From NCBI RefSeq assembly GCF_008386495.1, contig NZ_VTHJ01000078.1, positions 1-38,108 of the forward strand: a DNA stretch of 38,108 nucleotides, written 5' to 3'. The position numbers were made by a program, and so were the translations under genes. The notes beneath the pieces were generated by a model. The model was not told where the DNA came from. It ran no database searches and saw nothing but the letters and a program-made list of their open reading frames with translations. Source of the DNA: Streptomyces tailanensis (lineage in GTDB: Bacteria > Actinomycetota > Actinomycetes > Streptomycetales > Streptomycetaceae). Of the stretch, positions 34,687 to 38,108 are shown piece after piece. Positions within the stretch are counted from its first letter, which is position 1, and each line of letters begins with the position of its first letter.

Positions 34687-35093
34687 TCGCCCGGGTCGTA
34701 CGGCGGTGACGGTTGGTTCCAGACGGCGTCGGACCGGCTGACGATCTGTCGGAGTTCGCGAGCGCTTCGCGGCGACATGGCCTGCATCACGGCATCGAGG
34801 AGAGCACGGGATTCGAGGGGATTGCCGCAGCAGTACCAGTGGACGTTACCCCACTGGTAGTCATGCCACAGCTGGTGCTCGGGGCGGTGGACGTAGTCCC
34901 TCCACAGGCGCATGGCCGCGCTGACGTCTCCTGGCTGCAGATAGTTGCGGGTGCGTTCGAGACGGAAGATCTCGGACAGCGCACGCGAGGACAAGCCGTC
35001 GATGACCGGCGTCGCTTCCAGTGCCTGTTGTGGCACTGGTGTCCGGTGGCGGCGAATGCCGGCCCGGATGTGTCGTGGCCGTCTACGCGGCAT
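34680..35093 (-). CDS. Uncharacterised actinobacterial protein
   Basis: Predicted 137-residue soluble protein. The middle (AMRLWRDYVHRPEHQLWHDY, QWGNVHWYCCGNPLESRALL) and the end (MSPRSARELRQIVSRSDAVW) match a pattern I recall from small uncharacterised Streptomyces proteins, often in accessory regions. The CC-G pair followed by ARELR may mark a small helical domain. The ATG at 35093 follows AAAGG; the first 20 residues are Arg/Pro-rich. It lies between a sigma-factor fragment and an empty region, so its neighbourhood gives no functional clue. Confidence 0.55.
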   Translation of the reverse strand: MPRRRPRHIRAGIRRHRTPVPQQALEATPVIDGLSSRALSEIFRLERTRNYLQPGDVSAAMRLWRDYVHRPEHQLWHDYQWGNVHWYCCGNPLESRALLDAVMQAMSPRSARELRQIVSRSDAVWNQPSPPYDPGEG

Positions 35094-35514
35094 GGACCTT
35101 TCGGTTCGTCGTCATACCGTACATCGTGCCACGATCTCGAACGGTGTCGAACGGGTTAGCTCGCTGGGGGTTGGCCGGACGTGCGGGCGGCCTTCGTCCG
35201 ATCATGTGCCTGACGCGCGCTGGCACCAAACCCGATGGCTGCCGCTTCCGGGGCGCTGCGAGGCGCAAGGGCAGTACAACGCATGCCCCCGTCCTTGTCC
35301 CCCGCAGGGACGGGTACAGCGCCCCGGTGGGGGAGCGTGCCGGGCGCCGCTGGTGCTGTGCGGGACTTTCACAACACCCCCTGGTTGCGGCCCTGTACTT
35401 GTGCCTTGACCGAGGGGGGCCGCAGAGTTGACCGTCTGCGGTACGGCAACAACGCGACGGGGCGGACAGTTGAGCGCGGTGAACATCGAGCAGGGTGCGG
35501 GCGAGGGCGACGGC
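35094..35514. other. Intergenic region upstream of the membrane protein gene
   Basis: 421 bp with no convincing gene on either strand. CCCGTCC and GGGACGGG (about 35286-35314) can form a hairpin around a C-rich loop. Two TTGACC motifs (35406-35411 and 35428-35433) might belong to promoters, but no -10 fits well. Several open frames cross it, with noisy composition. Confidence 0.4.
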
Positions 35515-36240
35515 ATGGACGAGGGGCCGGACGGCGGTAGGGGCCCGGATGTGGGCGACGGGGCCGAGGGGCCGGGCGCGGATGACGGCGGTGCTGCGGG
35601 CTCGGGCGTGGAGGACGGGACGACCGGGGCCGGAGGCGCCGGCACCCGTGACAGGAGGCGGCTGTCGACAGCGGCGACGACCGTCCTGGGCCTCTTCCTC
35701 CTGGTCGACGTCGTCTTCGTGTGCGGTGCCCTGGTGAGCCTCTGGCCGGTGGTGCTGGCGACGGTCGAACCCGGGGCGGACGCCACGGCACCCACCGCGC
35801 GATGGGCGCCCTTCGGCCTCGGTGACTGGTCGCTGACCGCCGACACCGCGATGCTGCTCGCCGTGGTGGTGTGCAGCGCGCTCGGCAGCTTCGTCCACGC
35901 GGCCACGTCCTTCGCGACGTACGTCGGCAACCGGCGGCTCTACGCGAGCTGGCTGTGGTGGTACCTGCTGCGGGCCGGAATCGGTGTGGCGCTGGCGCTG
36001 CTGGTGTACATGCTGCTCCGCGGCGGCCTGTTCGCCGGCAGTTCCGGCGCCGGGGCGACCAACCCGTACGGCTTCTCCGGCATTGCCGGGCTGTGCGGAC
36101 TCTTCTCCAAGCAGGCAACCGACAAGCTCCGCGAGATCTGCGACACCCTCCTCAGCACGACGGGCGACGGCGACCGCGACCGCCGCGACGGCCTGGCCGC
36201 CGCCGCCCGTAACGGGGATCCGGACCCGGGCAAGCCCTGA
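35515..36240 (+). CDS. Three-helix membrane protein of unknown function
   Basis: Predicted 241-residue membrane protein. The first 50 or so residues are Gly/Asp-rich and disordered. Three or four helices follow: TTVLGLFLLVDVVFVCGALV, TAMLLAVVVCSALGSFVHAA, and WWYLLRAGIGVALALLVYML. A cytoplasmic tail ends in DGDRDRRDGLAAAARNGDPD. The segment before the tail (FSGIAGLCGLFSKQATDKLR) suggests a conserved family that I cannot name. The start is uncertain: ATG at 35515 has GAGGGCGAC upstream, but TTG (35428, 35473) and GTG (35479) starts are possible and would lengthen the disordered part only. Confidence 0.65.
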   Translation: MDEGPDGGRGPDVGDGAEGPGADDGGAAGSGVEDGTTGAGGAGTRDRRRLSTAATTVLGLFLLVDVVFVCGALVSLWPVVLATVEPGADATAPTARWAPFGLGDWSLTADTAMLLAVVVCSALGSFVHAATSFATYVGNRRLYASWLWWYLLRAGIGVALALLVYMLLRGGLFAGSSGAGATNPYGFSGIAGLCGLFSKQATDKLREICDTLLSTTGDGDRDRRDGLAAAARNGDPDPGKP

Positions 36241-36254
36241 CTCCGGAGGTCACG

Positions 36255-36898
36255 TCAGCCGGGCTTGCGCGCCAGCACGTACGCCTGCGGGGTCCTCTCC
36301 TTCTCCCCTTCCGCCTCCCGCACCAGCCGGGCGCCTCGACCAGACCGGCGTCGGTCAACAGCCCGGCGATCCGGTCCGGCGGACAGCGGTAGACGTCGAG
36401 GTCGAGATCGTGGCCGTACGCGTGCGACAGGTGGACGGACTCGTCGCCGACCTTGAACGCCATGAGCAGCAGGCCGCCGGGAGCGAGTACGCGGCGGAAC
36501 TCACGGAAGACGACGGGGAGTTCGGCCGGAGGGGTGTGCACCGTGGAGTACCAGGAGACCGCGCCGGCCAGCGAGTCGTCCTGGAGGTCGAGCGCGGTCG
36601 CCGTGCCGACGTCGAAGCGGAGCCGGGGATGGGCCCAGCGGGCCACGGTCACCATCTCCGGCGACAGATCGATGCCGAAGACGTCGAGCCCGAGCTCGGC
36701 CAGATGCCCGGTGATCCGCCCAGGCCCGCATCCCAGATCCGCGACGGGCCCGCCTCCGCCGCCCAGCACCCGCTCGGCGAACACCCCCAACATGGCTCTG
36801 TCGAACGGGCTGTTCGCCAACTCCTCCCGGAGGAGCGTCTCGTAGTCGGCGGCGACGGTGTCGTAGGACGCTCGGGTGGTGTGGAGGTGATCGGTCAT
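36255..36898 (-). pseudogene. SAM-dependent methyltransferase, frameshifted near the 3' end
   Basis: Class I methyltransferase with the SAM motif VADLGCGPGRITGHLAELGL, the FGIDLSPEMV strand and a VLAPGGLLLMAFKVG motif, about 215 residues if intact. Near 36331-36337 the frame is lost by one missing base: frame one continues into Arg-rich nonsense, while the next frame gives the expected ending (RLVREAEGEKERTPQAYVLA, RKPG, then stop at 36255). The start is ATG at 36898. Either a real mutation or a sequencing error; two broken genes follow on the same strand. If the base is restored, this is an ordinary small-molecule methyltransferase of unknown substrate. Confidence 0.75.
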
Positions 36899-36966
36899 AC
36901 TCGGGACAGTAGACGGAGGGTCTGACAGTGGCCCCGATCCCCAACCGACGGCGGCGATCTCCGGGT

Positions 36967-37433
36967 TCACCCCCTGGCCGGAGTCTCCGGTCCCCTCAAC
37001 AACCCGTCCACCGCCCGCCCGAACATCCGCCGAGCCAGCCACCCCAGCGGCCGGTCGAAGACCCCCGGCAGCCACCGCAGCCGCAGATCCTCGCGCCACC
37101 GCACCCGCGAGGCTCCATCGGCGTACGGACGGACCTCGATCACCTCGATCTCCGCCCACCCCGTGACGAACGAACCGTGCTTGGCGAGGCGGCAGACCCC
37201 CGGCTCCCCGCCCCCCGGCGGCCGCCAGACCACCACCTCCATCGGATCGTCGAAGGCGAGCGGCCCTACACCACTGCGGGCCACGAACACCGTGCCCTCG
37301 CCGGTCGGCGGAGGCGTCCGCACGGTGACGCGGGTCAGCGGACGACGTCGGCGTGCCGGGGCTAGTCGGTGAGCCGGCGCCAGGCAGCCTTGGTGGGGAG
37401 TGAGGTCAGGCGTTCCAGGGTGAAGAGGACCAC
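36967..37433 (-). pseudogene. SRPBCC (polyketide-cyclase-like) protein with nonsense and frameshift
   Basis: The 3' part reads well as an SRPBCC protein (VRTPPPTGEGTVFVARSGVG, PMEVVVWRPPGGGEPGVCRL, SFVTGWAEIEVIEVRPY). The 5' part is present but broken. From the GTG at 37433, VVLFTLERLTSLPTKAAWRR and LTD run into TAG where family members have Trp. The frame after it (PRHADVV) loses one C before PLTRVTV. A two-step lesion, one point mutation and one 1-bp deletion, therefore separates the halves. The family binds hydrophobic ligands; this copy would not be made as a full protein. Confidence 0.7.
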
Positions 37434-37437
37434 GCGG

Positions 37438-37459
37438 TTGATCGTAAGTGAACGATCAA
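37438..37459. promoter_or_regulatory. Perfect palindrome, TetR-type operator or terminator
   Basis: TTGATCGT (37438-37445) and ACGATCAA (37452-37459) are perfect 8-bp arms with the 6-bp spacer AAGTGA. It sits just upstream of the SRPBCC pseudogene and downstream of the oxidoreductase remnant. Low G+C and 22-bp symmetry fit a TetR-family operator; no TetR gene is in the window. Confidence 0.5.
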
Positions 37460-37501
37460 GACATGAAGGGCGCGGCGGACGCGGTCATCGGCCTACCGCG
37501 C

Positions 37502-37970
37502 TCAGTCGGAGGCGGCGCCGAACCACTGTGCCAGTCGGCTGAGCAGCTCTCCCTGATCCTCCCCGACCCACGCCACGTGCCCGTCCGGCCGCAACAGCAC
37601 GGCGGGCACGTCGAGTTCCTCGCTGACGTCGACGACGTGGTCGACCCGGTCGGCCCAGCCCGCCACCGAGAGTCGGCCGGTCTGGTCGAGGAGCAGTCCG
37701 CGGCCGCCGTGCATCAGCTCGTAGAGGCGCCCGCGCTTGAGCTTCACGTCCCGCAGCCGCCGGCCGAGCAGTTCGTGGCCCTCGCCGAAGTCGTAGCGGA
37801 CCCCGATCGCGGTGATCTTCTCGGTCAGGTAACCGGTTCACCTCGTTGAGGTCCATCAGTTTCGACACCAGCCGCCGCACGGCCTGGGCGCCCGGCTCGG
37901 TGGACATCAGCTCCATCTGCGCGCGGGTGTTCTCCAGTACGTCGGTGGCCACCGGGTGCCGTTCCGTCTC
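37502..37970 (-). pseudogene. 3' remnant of an FAD-dependent aromatic-ring monooxygenase, cut by an IS end
   Basis: C-terminal part of a PheA/TfdB-type flavin hydroxylase. ETERHPVATDVLENTRAQME and the following MSTEPGAQAVRRLVSKLMDL are the end of the FAD-binding domain. After one extra base near 37830 (TAA for TA), the other frame continues with VKLKRGRLYELMHGGRGLLL, DQTGRLSVAGWADRV and the thioredoxin-like tail LDVPAVLLRPDGHVAWVGED. The 5' part (the nucleotide-binding GxGxxG and more) is missing: homology stops at 37970, where an IS200/IS605-type right end begins. The rest of the gene may lie beyond the element, outside the window. Confidence 0.8.
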
Positions 37971-38108
37971 TTGACTTGTACTCCCTCCTGAAGGAGGGAG
38001 ATTCTGGCCGTCCCGCTCGTTGCTGCGCCGCTACGCGGCGCAGGTCTCGGGCGGGATTCCGTGACTTCCTGTTTCATCGCGCTGTGCCAGAACGGGTTCT
38101 GGTCTTAT
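37971..38108 (-). mobile_element. Right end of an IS200/IS605-type (TnpB) element
   Basis: Read on the minus strand, the end of a transposon gene is followed by two hairpins and a sharp junction with monooxygenase coding sequence. One hairpin is TGCGCCGC-TAC-GCGGCGCA (38024-38042), the other CTCCCTCCT-GA-AGGAGGGAG (37981-38000). The last bases before the junction are GTACAAGTCAA. TCAA is the right-end cleavage type of IS608-like elements. No long terminal inverted repeat or target duplication is expected for this class. The element continues beyond the window. The hairpin next to the junction is the place where the 3' end of a TnpB omega RNA normally lies. Confidence 0.6.
38031..38108 (-). 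CDS. C-terminal end of a TnpB-like protein (partial)
   Basis: The 25 codons at the window edge read IRPEPVLAQRDETGSHGIPP, then ETCAA and stop (38031). Tails of this kind, poorly conserved and ending shortly before the right-end hairpin, are common in actinobacterial TnpB-type proteins. TnpB is an RNA-guided nuclease that accompanies IS200/IS605 elements. The catalytic RuvC and zinc-finger parts lie outside the window, so the call depends mainly on the element end beside it. Confidence 0.45.
   Translation of the reverse strand: MRPEPVLAQRDETGSHGIPPETCAA

Noticed and set aside
35083..35898. 271-codon minus-strand frame before and across the membrane protein gene
   Set aside because: It opposes predicted membrane helices with good codon bias on the plus strand, and its own residues are His/Arg/Pro-rich noise.

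Overview
The window looks like Streptomyces chromosome. Base composition is very high in G+C with strong third-position bias, starts are mixed ATG/GTG, many genes overlap by ATGA or GTGA, and two genes carry the rare TTA codon. The gene families (ECF sigma with regulatory extension, DUF2637, PucR, FhuF, DUF456, LacI-ABC sugar loci) also fit. Everything rests on reading the sequence and on recall of protein families; no database search was run.

Layout. 0-5.4 kb (+): a radical SAM protein with an unusual CX8CX2C motif; a membrane protein that fuses an ECF-sigma-like part, a zinc anti-sigma motif, one membrane helix and an extracellular CBM2 cellulose-binding domain; then a coupled DNA-alkylation repair pair (Ada-AraC-AlkA fusion and Ogt). 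5.4-17.4 kb: a LacI-controlled glycan utilisation locus. On the minus strand it has a solute-binding lipoprotein, two permeases, a small membrane protein, a GH29 alpha-L-fucosidase, a SurA/parvulin-like foldase and a secreted beta-helix protein with an F5/8-type C domain. The LacI regulator follows, and a divergent GH35 beta-galactosidase appears to be made from a leaderless mRNA. Related palindromes lie before both transcription units. The likely logic is secreted depolymerase, ABC uptake, then cytoplasmic removal of fucose and galactose.

17.4-26.3 kb: DUF456 protein, a long low-complexity PP2C-like protein, a small anti-sigma-type ATPase with a TTA codon, a DUF2637 membrane protein behind a SigR-like promoter, a FhuF-like iron reductase behind an iron box, a GntR/FCD regulator, a TPR-like protein, and a 207-bp MITE-like element. 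26.4-33.5 kb: a PucR regulator divergent from a purine/xanthine dehydrogenase operon (FAD, 2Fe-2S and molybdenum subunits plus XdhC maturation factor).

33.5-38.1 kb: a degraded accessory end with an APH-type kinase (TTA codon), a sigma-factor fragment, a small uncharacterised protein, a membrane protein, three consecutive broken genes (methyltransferase, SRPBCC, FAD monooxygenase) and the right end of an IS200/IS605-type TnpB element that cuts the monooxygenase gene.

Scattered through the window are several copies of a Streptomyces-type hairpin repeat (about 5-165, 3309-3450, 14125-14290, 25209-25248) and of a second, roughly 40-bp element (10652-10691, and inside the dehydrogenase gene at 30322-30361). 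No rRNA, tRNA or CRISPR array was recognised.
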